Shown here in pieces: positions 37,037 through 44,739 of a stretch of 64,000 nucleotides of DNA; position 1 is the first letter of the stretch; every line of letters begins with the position of its first letter. Position numbers and translations under genes: made by a program. This DNA comes from JBJXHN01 sp046233135 (GTDB lineage Bacteria; Pseudomonadota; Alphaproteobacteria; Rhodospirillales; Rhodospirillaceae): positions 310,001 to 374,000 of the forward strand of contig JBJXHN010000001.1 in the NCBI GenBank assembly GCA_046233135.1, written 5' to 3'. The notes beneath the pieces are model-generated. The model was given only the letters and a program-made list of their open reading frames with translations. It did no database searches and was not told the DNA's origin.

Positions 37037-37744
37037 CTATGGTCCGCGCCGCCCCTTCGGCGCGTTGTCTCGCTCCAGACCCGGTTGAATATCTGCCCCC
37101 GACCGATAGAGATCGGGCGAGGCCTCCGACGGCTTGTTCAGGCACAGGAAGAGGCGGGTCTTCCCGCTGGCCGTCATGGGGGGCGAGCGATGAACGACCC
37201 CGCCGTCCGCGGAAAGGGCGCCCTTGAACAGGGCCACATGGCCGGCCGGCAGCGTTTGGAGGGCGCCGGCATAGGCTTTCTGGTCGCGCAGGGCGGCGTC
37301 GCTGTCGTCTGGCCCGACCCATTGCGTGCCCGGCCCCCGGTAGGTGGTCACCAGGCGGTAGGGAACGAAATCCCGGTGGAACCGCCAGCAGGCGTCGTGG
37401 GAGATCGCTTCCAGCCGCAGGTCGACCTGCGGCGACCGGCTCACGCGCGCGAAGGCGGCCACCAGGATCTCGATATCGGCCAGCAACCATCCGCATTCCG
37501 CCGCCTGGGGCGTTTCCGCCCGGTCGGCCATGGCCTGCAAGGCAGATCCGGTGAGGTCGGGCGTCACCCGAACGCGGCCCGTCGGCAGGGCAGCCACCGG
37601 CAAGGCCTCCAGCCATGTCAGGATGAAAGACGGCAGGGTGCGTCGCCAGAGCACCAGCGATGTCCCGGACGTGTGGATATGATCGAGGGCCTGGGGGTCC
37701 TCGGTGGCGAGGACCGGTGCGCTCCGGCTCAGAACATCAGGCAC
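37037..37744 (-). CDS. DUF1826-domain protein, predicted Zur-regulated
   Basis: 235-residue protein of the uncharacterised DUF1826 family. In other proteobacteria it is often found next to COG0523-type zinc GTPase genes (family knowledge); none is in this window. Features seen include DACWRFHRDFVPYRLVTTYRG, GTQWVGPDD, and GGVVHRSPPMTASGKTRLFLCLN. The histidine and arginine pattern resembles an Fe/2-oxoglutarate-oxygenase-like fold, which is my inference. No signal peptide. A near-consensus Zur box lies just upstream, implying expression under zinc starvation. Confidence 0.8.
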   Translation of the reverse strand: MPDVLSRSAPVLATEDPQALDHIHTSGTSLVLWRRTLPSFILTWLEALPVAALPTGRVRVTPDLTGSALQAMADRAETPQAAECGWLLADIEILVAAFARVSRSPQVDLRLEAISHDACWRFHRDFVPYRLVTTYRGPGTQWVGPDDSDAALRDQKAYAGALQTLPAGHVALFKGALSADGGVVHRSPPMTASGKTRLFLCLNKPSEASPDLYRSGADIQPGLERDNAPKGRRGP

Positions 37745-37769
37745 GGGGGACTTCTCCGTAACAGAACTA

Positions 37770-37792
37770 GGAATGTTATGTTATAACATAGC
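37770..37792. promoter_or_regulatory. Zur box (zinc-uptake regulator operator)
   Basis: A 23-bp palindromic site centred in GAATGTTATG-TTATAACATAGC matches the proteobacterial Zur consensus (ATGTTATA core with TATAACAT inverted copy) at about 19 of 23 positions by my count. It lies 26 bases before the DUF1826 start and inside the divergent gap shared with the TetR gene. Confidence 0.8.
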
Positions 37793-37818
37793 AAAGTACC
37801 CTTCTAGCAGATTTTTCT

Positions 37819-37867
37819 TGCCAGTTAACCGAATATCATTAAATTAATGATATTCGGTTAACTGGCA
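37819..37867. promoter_or_regulatory. 49-bp perfect palindrome at the tetR start (probable operator)
   Basis: A 24-bp arm (37819-37842, TGCCAGTTAACCGAATATCA then TTAA) and its exact complement (37844-37867) flank a single central A. Each arm contains GTTAAC. It is AT-rich against a GC-rich background and ends eight bases before the TetR ATG, so a bound dimer pair would block tetR transcription and perhaps the divergent DUF1826 promoter. Confidence 0.8.
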
Positions 37868-37875
37868 GGTGCACC

Positions 37876-38496
37876 ATGGCCCGACCCCGGAAGAGCGACG
37901 CTCTCGACATTCCCCGCCTGGCGGTGGAGACCTCAATCTCGCTGCTGGAGCAGGGCGGGCCGGAGGCCTTGACCCTGGCCCGGGTCGCCGCCGCAGTGGG
38001 GTGCAAGGCGCCGGCGCTCTACACCCATTTCCGCAACAAGGACGCCCTGCTGCGCGCGGTCCATGACGAGGGCTTTCGCCGCCTCTACGCCTTGAAGCTG
38101 ACGGTGGGAGAGCAGGCGCAAGGGGATGCGGTGCGCCGCCTGCGGGACGGGGGATTGGCCTATCTGCGGTTCGCCCGCGAAAACCCCGCGCTCTATCGCC
38201 TGATGTTCGACCCGCCGCCGCTGCCGGCGCTGGCCGGCGATCCCTTCACCGGGGATATCGGGGCCAGGGCCCTGGGGTTTCTGCGGGCCGGGGTGGCCGG
38301 CGCCCAGCGGGAGGGCTGGTTTGGGGGCCAGGATGCGGACCGGGTGGCGTTCCTGCTGTGGTCAACGGTGCATGGCGCGGCCACCCTGGTGGCGCAGAAC
38401 CGGGCACCGACGCGCGACTCCGACGGGGATCGCCTGTTGACCGAGACCGTGGATCTGATCCTGGCCCTGGGCGCGCCGCGCCCCCTTGGCCGCTGA
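37876..38496 (+). CDS. TetR/AcrR-family transcriptional regulator
   Basis: 206-residue repressor. The N-terminal helix-turn-helix (residues about 10-60) reads LTLARVAAAVGCKAPALYTHFRNKDALLRAV. The C-terminal ligand domain is of the WHG type (ENPALYRLMFD, LLWSTVHGAATLV). The adjacent 49-bp palindrome is the likely autoregulatory operator. The next gene on the same strand starts 20 bases downstream and is probably controlled by it. Confidence 0.9.
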   Translation: MARPRKSDALDIPRLAVETSISLLEQGGPEALTLARVAAAVGCKAPALYTHFRNKDALLRAVHDEGFRRLYALKLTVGEQAQGDAVRRLRDGGLAYLRFARENPALYRLMFDPPPLPALAGDPFTGDIGARALGFLRAGVAGAQREGWFGGQDADRVAFLLWSTVHGAATLVAQNRAPTRDSDGDRLLTETVDLILALGAPRPLGR

Positions 38497-38516
38497 CCCC
38501 AGAAGGAGCCGGGGAT

Positions 38517-39389
38517 ATGACCAAGACCAAGCGTCTGAGTCTGTGGGGTGTCGGGGGTGCGATCCTGGCGGTGGCCGGTCTGGCGGCCGTGGTGGGGATC
38601 GGGGCGTGGCGCACGGAAGCCGGGCTTGAAGACCACCGGGACCGGGTGGCGGACCTGGGGCACGCCCTGCCGCCGCCCCGGTGGGATACCGCTGCCGTTG
38701 CGCACCTGCCGGATCCGGTGCAGGCCTATCTGCGCTTTGCGTTGCCTGTCGCCGCCGCTGATCCCTCCACCCCGCCGCCGGCGGTTCTGCGCTATCGCAT
38801 GAAGGGGGACTTCCGGCGACCGCTCCAGACGGCGTTCGCTCCGGCCACCGCCGAACAGGTGATCGCCACCGGCACGCCGGCGCTGATGTTTTCCGCCAGG
38901 ACCCCTGTGGGGCCGGGTCTGTGGGTGCGTTTCTGGGATGCCTTTGCCGAAGGGCAGATGCACATGGAAGCCCGCGTGCTGTCCCTGATCACCATGATGG
39001 AGCAGCCGGGGTCGGAGGCCCTGAAACGGTCATCCATCCGCCGCTGGCTGCTGGAAAGCCCGATGGACCCCATGGCCCTGCTGCCGGGAGGACCCGTGCG
39101 CTGGGAAGCGATCGATGCGGACCACGCCCGGGCGGTGGTGTCGGCCGGCGGGCTGGAGGCGAGCCTTGTGGCCACCTTCGCCCCCGACGGCGCCCTGATC
39201 CGCTTCGAGGCAGAGGAGGACGGGGATCTGGACACCCCCTACCACGGCTCGGGTGAGTGGGCGGAGCGGGGGGATTACCGCCTGGTGGACGGGGTGCGTG
39301 TGCCCTTCGCCTTCACCATCGCCCGCGCCGCTGACGGAGAAGTCTACCCCTTCTGGCAGGGCCGGGTGACGGAAGTGGCGTTCGAATAG
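38517..39389 (+). CDS. Membrane-anchored hypothetical protein (DUF6544/DUF6920-like)
   Basis: 290-residue protein with one N-terminal membrane anchor (about residues 9-28), then a soluble beta-rich domain: DPVQAYLRFALPV, YRMKGDFRR, SSIRRWLLESPMDPMALLPG, RLVDGVRVPFAFTIAR. This pattern resembles uncharacterised families that I recall as DUF6544/DUF6920; the assignment is tentative. AGAAGGAG precedes the start. It follows the TetR gene closely and is probably co-transcribed with it. Confidence 0.7.
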   Translation: MTKTKRLSLWGVGGAILAVAGLAAVVGIGAWRTEAGLEDHRDRVADLGHALPPPRWDTAAVAHLPDPVQAYLRFALPVAAADPSTPPPAVLRYRMKGDFRRPLQTAFAPATAEQVIATGTPALMFSARTPVGPGLWVRFWDAFAEGQMHMEARVLSLITMMEQPGSEALKRSSIRRWLLESPMDPMALLPGGPVRWEAIDADHARAVVSAGGLEASLVATFAPDGALIRFEAEEDGDLDTPYHGSGEWAERGDYRLVDGVRVPFAFTIARAADGEVYPFWQGRVTEVAFE

Positions 39390-39408
39390 GGAACAAGCCG
39401 CGTTCCGC

Positions 39409-39966
39409 TTATCCGGTAGTGCCCGGAAGGGTGTAGCGGGACTGGACAAGACCGGAGGGGAAGGCCCGGGTGTCCAGGTGGCGGAGGGGCCGGGGTCCCT
39501 CGCCGCCGGAGAACAGGGGGATGCCGCCGCCTAGGATCATGGGGACGCGGGTGATCACCATCTCCTGGATCAACCCGGCTTTCAGGAAGGCGCTGATCAC
39601 GGCGCCCCCGTCCACGTAGGCCCGGCGCCAGCCCAGGGCACCGACGTCGTCCAGGACCTCGGCCGGGGCACGGGCCGACAGAATGATCTTGTCGCCAAGG
39701 CTGGCGGGAAGGTCTGCGGCGGACAGGCTTCGGCTGAGAACCACCACCGGCTTTTGGTAGGGCCAGTCGCCGAACCCCAGGACGGTTTCAAAGGTCCGGC
39801 GGCCCATGATCAGGCCGTCAACCGAGGCCATGAAAGCCTCGTAACCGGTGTCCTCTCCGGCGCCGGCGTAGGCGTCGAGCCAGTGCAGATCGTCGCCCGG
39901 ACCGGCGATATAGCCATCCAGACTGGTGGCGATGAAGACGTGGCCGGTGGTGCGGTGTGTGCTCAT
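39409..39966 (-). CDS. Dihydrofolate reductase-family protein (RibD C-terminal-like)
   Basis: 185-residue reductase-like protein: GHVFIATSLDGYIAGPGDDLHWLD at the N-terminus, MGRRTFETVLGFGDWPY, AYVDGGAVISAFL and PMILGGGIPLF. These are the NADPH and substrate loops of the DHFR/RibD C-terminal superfamily. It is probably not the housekeeping DHFR. The ATG in MSTHRTTGH is preferred; the frame is open upstream to 40047 without family sequence. Confidence 0.85.
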   Translation of the reverse strand: MSTHRTTGHVFIATSLDGYIAGPGDDLHWLDAYAGAGEDTGYEAFMASVDGLIMGRRTFETVLGFGDWPYQKPVVVLSRSLSAADLPASLGDKIILSARAPAEVLDDVGALGWRRAYVDGGAVISAFLKAGLIQEMVITRVPMILGGGIPLFSGGEGPRPLRHLDTRAFPSGLVQSRYTLPGTTG

Positions 39967-40130
39967 CGCAAGACAGTAGGGGGCGGTGTGGACGGGGTCA
40001 ATGCGGCCGTCCGTCTTATGGGGTCTACCCGCCGGGTGGCGATCCATGCCATCCGGCGGACAGGCGCCGCTCCGGGGCTTCGACTTCCGCTTCGCGTTCC
40101 CTTCGGCCCCCGCTTTTTTCGCTCGATACT

Positions 40131-41444
40131 CTATCGCCCCATCAAGGCCGGGAGGAAGGTCGTGAGGCCCGGGAAGGCGAGACAGATCAGCAGCCCGACG
40201 AATTGCAGCAGGAAGAAGGGGATGATGCCGCGATAGACGGCCCCCATGCTGATCGAAGCGGGCAGGGTGCTCTTGATATAGAACAGTGTGTAGCCGAAGG
40301 GGGGGCTGATATAGCCCATCTGGATGGTCAGGGCGTAGATCACGCCGAACCAGATCTCGTCGAAGCCCAGATGGCGCACCACCGGCAGGAACACCGGCAC
40401 GGTCAGCAGGATGATGCCGATTTCATCCAGCACCGTCCCCAGGAACACCAGGATCAGGATCATCACCGCCAGCACCATGGTGGGGCTGAGCGACAGGGAT
40501 TCGATGGTGGACAGCAGGGCGTCCGCCCCGCCCAGGCTGGTGAAGATCGACACGTAGGCCTTGGCGCCGATGGTGATCCACAGGATCATCGCCGTTGCCT
40601 TCAGGGTGGTGCCGGCACTGTCCCGCAGCAGGGTGAAGGACAGATGGCGGCGCAGGGCGGCGGCCAGACCGGCACCGAACACGCCCACGGCGGCCGCCTC
40701 GGTCGGCGTGGCGATACCGAAGAAGATCGACCCCAGCACCATGACGATGATCAGCGACGGCAGGATCAGGGTCTTCAGGGATGCGAGCTTCTGGCGCAGG
40801 GGAACGTCGCCCATGCCTTCGGGGCGGGGGGCGTGATCGGGGCGCAGCCAGGACACGCCGAGCACATAGAGGATATACAGGCCGGCCAGCAGGGCACCCG
40901 GGACAATGCCGGCGATAAGCATTTTCCCGATGGAGACCTGGGCGGTCACGGAGTAGACGATGGTCAGGATCGACGGCGGGATCAGGATCCCCAGGGTGCC
41001 GGACGCGCAGATGGTCCCCGTGGCGAGCTGGGCGTTGTAGCCCCGGCGCAGCATCTCCGGCAGGGCCAGAATGCCCATGGCGGTGACGGCGGCACCGACC
41101 ACGCCGGTCATGGCGGCCATCACCACGCAGATCACTACCGTGCCGATGGCCAGCCCGCCGCGCAGGCGGCCGAACCACAGTTCCATGGCGCGGTAAAGGT
41201 CCTCGATCACGCCGGAGCGCTGCAGGATCACGGCCATGAAGATGTACAGCGGGATCGCCATCAGCGCTTCGGAGCGCATGGTGTCGAAAATCTGCAGGAT
41301 CAACACGATCAACGCGTTGGGATCCCACAGCAGAACGGTGAACAGAACGGACAGGCCGCCCAGGACGAAGGCGACGGGAAGGCCGGTCAACAGAAACAGC
41401 GTCAACCCGCCGAACATCAGGATCAGGATCGCGGTGGAGCTCAC
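40131..41444 (-). CDS. dctM: TRAP transporter large permease (DctM), mevalonate locus
   Basis: Twelve-helix large TRAP permease, 437 residues, with LTGLPVAFVLGGLSVLF, AVTAMGILALPEMLRRGYN, GTICASGTLGILIPPSI and GYISPPFGYTLFYIK. The GTG start overlaps the dctQ stop (GTGA) and is preceded by GGAGGAGG. Last gene of the HMG-CoA reductase-dctP-dctQ-dctM operon. Its substrate is inferred from the operon to be mevalonate. Confidence 0.93.
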   Translation of the reverse strand: MSSTAILILMFGGLTLFLLTGLPVAFVLGGLSVLFTVLLWDPNALIVLILQIFDTMRSEALMAIPLYIFMAVILQRSGVIEDLYRAMELWFGRLRGGLAIGTVVICVVMAAMTGVVGAAVTAMGILALPEMLRRGYNAQLATGTICASGTLGILIPPSILTIVYSVTAQVSIGKMLIAGIVPGALLAGLYILYVLGVSWLRPDHAPRPEGMGDVPLRQKLASLKTLILPSLIIVMVLGSIFFGIATPTEAAAVGVFGAGLAAALRRHLSFTLLRDSAGTTLKATAMILWITIGAKAYVSIFTSLGGADALLSTIESLSLSPTMVLAVMILILVFLGTVLDEIGIILLTVPVFLPVVRHLGFDEIWFGVIYALTIQMGYISPPFGYTLFYIKSTLPASISMGAVYRGIIPFFLLQFVGLLICLAFPGLTTFLPALMGR

Positions 41445-41989
41445 AGAACCTCCTCCGCGTCATGGGCGGAACCGGCGCCGGTCCCCGCTCCGGCCTGCTC
41501 GCCGCACAGCACCCGCAGCCACTCGGCCACGGCCTGAAGGCCCAGCAGCACCAGGGCGGCGGGAATGACGAACTTCACCGGCCACACCGGCGGGTTCCAG
41601 GAAGAGAACGAGGTCTCCCCCATCTCCCACGAGGACAGGGCGAAGGGCCAGGCGTAATACAGCAGAATGCCGGCAAAGACCGCGACCATGGGATAATTGA
41701 TCAGGTCGAACAGCCGGTTGGCCCAGGGCGGTACGGCACGGCGTGCCAGATCCAGGTTCACATGCCCGCCGGTATGCAGCAGATAGGGGCCGCCCAGCAG
41801 GAAGAACGGGCCGAACAGCAGGGTGGCCAGCTCCAGCGCCCAATCGGCGGGATGATTGAACAGGTAACGGGCGGTGACCGCGAACAGCATCAGCGGCACC
41901 ATGAGCAGCAAGAGCAGGCTCGCGCCCTTGAACAGCAGGTGGTTCAGGCGCGTGATTGCGCCAACGAACCCGGCGACGGGTGGGGGCAT
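41441..41989 (-). CDS. dctQ: TRAP transporter small permease (DctQ)
   Basis: Four-helix small TRAP permease of 182 residues; the helix pair LLLLLMVPLMLFAVTARYLFNHP is typical, with a C-terminal tail rich in glycine and alanine. The ATG of MPPPVAGF with GAAGGA upstream is preferred over 42043. It pairs with the DctM subunit to move the ligand from the binding protein. Confidence 0.9.
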   Translation of the reverse strand: MPPPVAGFVGAITRLNHLLFKGASLLLLLMVPLMLFAVTARYLFNHPADWALELATLLFGPFFLLGGPYLLHTGGHVNLDLARRAVPPWANRLFDLINYPMVAVFAGILLYYAWPFALSSWEMGETSFSSWNPPVWPVKFVIPAALVLLGLQAVAEWLRVLCGEQAGAGTGAGSAHDAEEVL

Positions 41990-42048
41990 GGAACGGTCCT
42001 TCGGCGATCCGGCCCGGGTACACGGGACCCGGGGTAGCGTCAAACGGG

Positions 42049-42108
42049 CGCACGGCAGAAGGAAGGGGGCGGAAAGGAGAAAGGAGAGGGCCTTCCTTCC
42101 GCCGTGCG
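42049..42108 (-). terminator. Long intercistronic hairpin between dctP and dctQ
   Basis: An 18-bp stem with one mismatch: CGCACGGCAGAAGGAAGG (42049-42066) pairs with CCTTCCTTCCGCCGTGCG (42091-42108). The loop is purine-rich on the + strand. On the transcribed strand there is no strong U-tract, so it looks like a structure limiting permease expression relative to dctP. Confidence 0.7.
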
Positions 42109-42133
42109 GTCTCGATTGGCGTCAGCCCGACCG

Positions 42134-43183
42134 TTACCCGAGGAGGCCAAGCTCCGTCATCAGGGCGGTCTGGGAGTCCAGCACCTTGACGGCCAGATCA
42201 TTGCCCTTGGTGGCGTCCTGCCACAGGGTGACGGCCTTGCTGCGGGCCTGCGTCACGTCGTCCTCAGCCAGGGTCAGCACCTCGACACCCTGGTCCTTGA
42301 AGGCGGCGAGGGCGGTCTTGTCGCTTTCGGTCTTGGCGGCCTGATAGGCGTCGGACACCTCGCGGGCGGTGTCGAACAGCACCGTCTTGAAGTCGTCGGG
42401 AAGCTGGTTGAAGGCACCGCTGTTGGCCACATAGGACGTGGCGGTGGTCGGCTGATGCACACCGGGCAGGATGATGTATTTGGCCACTTCCGCCAAGCCG
42501 GCATCCAGGTTGGCTTGCAGGTCGCCGCGGTCGGCGATGTCGATCAGGCCCTTGTCCAGGGCGGAATAGACTTCGCTGGTGGGCAGCGGAGAAACGGCAA
42601 CGCCGAACCCGCCCATCACGGCGGAGGCCAGACCGACGAACCGGCCCTTCTTGTCGGCGAAGTCGGCCACGGTTTCGATCTTCACCTTGGAATGGATCGG
42701 TTCCTGATCATAGACCATGGGAGCGATGTAGTGCAGGCCGGCGGGGGCATAGGCCTCGCGGGCCATGTCCAGGCCGCCGTGCTCCAGGAACCAGGCCACA
42801 TACTGGTCGGATTCCGGGAAGCCGAAGGGGATGGTGCTGGTGAAGGCCAGGGCGGGAATCTTGCCGGCCTCGTAGCCGTCGAAGGTTTTCATCAGCTGGA
42901 AGGCGCCGCCGCGCACGGCGTCGAAGGCCTGGGCCGGCGGAACGATCTGGCCGGCAGAGAACAGCTGGATTTCGAAGTCGCCACCGGTCTTCTCGGCGAC
43001 CTTCTTGACGAACATTTCTTCGTACTGCTGCGGCGTCGTGCCGCCATCCCACAGGGCCTGCATGCGCCAGCGCACCTTGGCGCCCTGGGCGATGGCAGGG
43101 GCGGACAGCGGACCGGCGGCAGCCACGGCAGCGGCGGCGGCAGACATCTGCAACAGGGACCGGCGAGACAGCTTGAAGGACAT
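42134..43183 (-). CDS. dctP: TRAP transporter substrate-binding protein (DctP), probable mevalonate binder
   Basis: 349-residue periplasmic DctP-family protein. The N-terminus SFKLSRRSLLQMSAAAAAVA has a twin-arginine-like start and a cut near AIAQ. Conserved segments include QLFSAGQIVPPAQAFDAV, FGFPESDQYVAWFLEHGG and VANSGAFNQLPDDFKTVL. TRAP binding proteins that bind mevalonate have been described (recalled from the literature), and the adjacent degradative HMG-CoA reductase supports that ligand here. Confidence 0.9.
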   Translation of the reverse strand: MSFKLSRRSLLQMSAAAAAVAAAGPLSAPAIAQGAKVRWRMQALWDGGTTPQQYEEMFVKKVAEKTGGDFEIQLFSAGQIVPPAQAFDAVRGGAFQLMKTFDGYEAGKIPALAFTSTIPFGFPESDQYVAWFLEHGGLDMAREAYAPAGLHYIAPMVYDQEPIHSKVKIETVADFADKKGRFVGLASAVMGGFGVAVSPLPTSEVYSALDKGLIDIADRGDLQANLDAGLAEVAKYIILPGVHQPTTATSYVANSGAFNQLPDDFKTVLFDTAREVSDAYQAAKTESDKTALAAFKDQGVEVLTLAEDDVTQARSKAVTLWQDATKGNDLAVKVLDSQTALMTELGLLG

Positions 43184-43237
43184 TTCTCAGTTTCTCCCTT
43201 TGGGTCGGACCTTTGATCGGGTCCCGGATTTGATTAT

Positions 43238-43269
43238 GGGGGTGCGCCGGGGCAGGCCCGGCACACCCG
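43238..43269 (-). terminator. Hairpin between HMG-CoA reductase and dctP
   Basis: GGGGGTGCGCCGGG and CCCGGCACACCC form an imperfect GC-rich stem around GCAGG in the gap between the two genes; no U-tract. Possible mRNA processing or attenuation element. Confidence 0.45.
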
Positions 43270-43289
43270 TTAGGACGGTTTGGAAAAGA

Positions 43290-44612
43290 CTAGGCGTCGG
43301 CTTCCTGTCGCAGGGTGGCCAGGATTTCCTTCGCCCGGTCTGTACGCACGTCGGAGGCTTTCACCAACTCGGCGGCGACCAAGTCGATCTCGCGGCCCGA
43401 CGCGCCGGCGACGATGGCGATGTTGCGGGCGTGCAGGGCCATGTGGCCGCGCTGGATGCCCTCGGTGGCCAGGGCGCGCAGGGCGGCCATGTTCTGGGCC
43501 AGGCCGACGGCGGCGATGATCTCGCCCAGGTCCTGGGCATTGTCCACGCCCATCACCCGCAAGGCAGCCTGGGCGGCCGGATGGGTCTTGGTGGCCCCGC
43601 CGACGATACCCACGGCCATGGGCAGTTCGATGGCGCCGACAAGGCAGCCGTCGGTGTCCACTTCCCAGCTGGACAGCGAGGTATAGCTGCCCGAGCGTGC
43701 CGCATAGGCATGGGCGCCGGCCTCGATGGCCCGCCAGTCGTTGCCGGTGGCGACAACCACCGGATCGATGCCGTTCATGATGCCCTTGTTGTGGGTGGCC
43801 GCGCGGTAGGGATCGATCACCGCCAGTTCGTGGGCGTCCAGGATGCCGTCGATCATGCGCTTGCCGGAGAAGTCCTTGGTCGCCAGCGCGGCTTCGGGCA
43901 CCCGCACCCGGGCACGGGCCAGACGCAGGTCGGCCAGGTTGGACAGGATGCGCAGGCGCACGCGGCCCCCGGTCAGCTCTTCCACCAGCGGCGCCACGGC
44001 TTCGGCCATGGTGTTCACGGCGTTGGCGCCCATGGCGTCCCGGACGTCTACTAGGAGATGAAGGACCACCATCGCGCCCCGGGCGGTCTGGGGGAAGACG
44101 TGGATTTCGATATCCTTGCAGCCGCCGCCCAGCTGGACCAGGAAGGCGTCGCGGCTGTTGGCCAGGTCGAGGATACGGTCGCGGGCGGACAGAAGCTTGA
44201 TACGGGCGCCGTGCGGATCGGTCAGGCCGAGCACCTGCACCTGGGCGCGCATCATGGGGGCGGAGGTGGAGGTCTCGAACCCGCCGTGATCGCGGGCGAT
44301 GCGCGCCATATAGGACGCAGCGGCAACCACCGAAGGCTCTTCCACGGCCATGGGGATCAGGACGTCCCGGCCGTTGATGGTGAAATTGGTGGCGATGCCG
44401 AGCGGCAGCTGGAATGTGCCGATAACGTTTTCCACCATGCCATTTGCGCGGGTGATGTCCAGCGCGCCGGTTTCGCCCAGCGCCCTGGCGTCTTCGGAGG
44501 CCAGGGCCGTGGCGTCGGCCAGGGTGGCGAGCCGCTCGGCCGGGGTCATGTTGCGATAGCCTTCCAGCCGCGAGCTGCGCAGGGGCGCACCCGACGAGTC
44601 CTGCCTTTCCAT
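43290..44612 (-). CDS. mvaA: Class II hydroxymethylglutaryl-CoA reductase, degradative
   Basis: In this class the enzyme usually oxidises mevalonate plus CoA to HMG-CoA with NAD+. The 440-residue product resembles the Pseudomonas mevalonii enzyme: ENVIGTFQLPLGIATNF (61-77), catalytic glutamate in AVEEPSVVAAAS (about 91-92), DAMGANAVNTM (192-202), catalytic lysine in THNKGIMNGID (K276, D283) and histidine in RGHMALHARN (about 390). GGGAGAAAAC precedes the ATG. It heads an operon with a complete TRAP transporter and is divergent from a MocR regulator. HMG-CoA lyase, the next catabolic enzyme, is not in the window. Confidence 0.93.
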   Translation of the reverse strand: MERQDSSGAPLRSSRLEGYRNMTPAERLATLADATALASEDARALGETGALDITRANGMVENVIGTFQLPLGIATNFTINGRDVLIPMAVEEPSVVAAASYMARIARDHGGFETSTSAPMMRAQVQVLGLTDPHGARIKLLSARDRILDLANSRDAFLVQLGGGCKDIEIHVFPQTARGAMVVLHLLVDVRDAMGANAVNTMAEAVAPLVEELTGGRVRLRILSNLADLRLARARVRVPEAALATKDFSGKRMIDGILDAHELAVIDPYRAATHNKGIMNGIDPVVVATGNDWRAIEAGAHAYAARSGSYTSLSSWEVDTDGCLVGAIELPMAVGIVGGATKTHPAAQAALRVMGVDNAQDLGEIIAAVGLAQNMAALRALATEGIQRGHMALHARNIAIVAGASGREIDLVAAELVKASDVRTDRAKEILATLRQEADA

Positions 44613-44653
44613 GTTTTCTCCCTATGGTATCTCGTGCTTGGACACCTGGGAGT

Positions 44654-44716
44654 ATTGTCCTATGATCCGCCGGACAATCAAGGGACAGTTAGGGGCTAAA
44701 TGCGCATGACTGTCCC
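44654..44716. promoter_or_regulatory. Operator array between mvaA and the MocR gene
   Basis: Two inverted repeats share a TGTCC half-site: ATTGTCC (44654-44660)/GGACAAT (44672-44678) and GGGACAGT (44682-44689)/ACTGTCCC (44709-44716). A further GGACA lies at 44639. They fill the 127-base divergent gap and are probable sites for the MocR-type regulator. Confidence 0.6.
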
Positions 44717-44739
44717 AATAAAAAACTGGGTCAGTTTTC

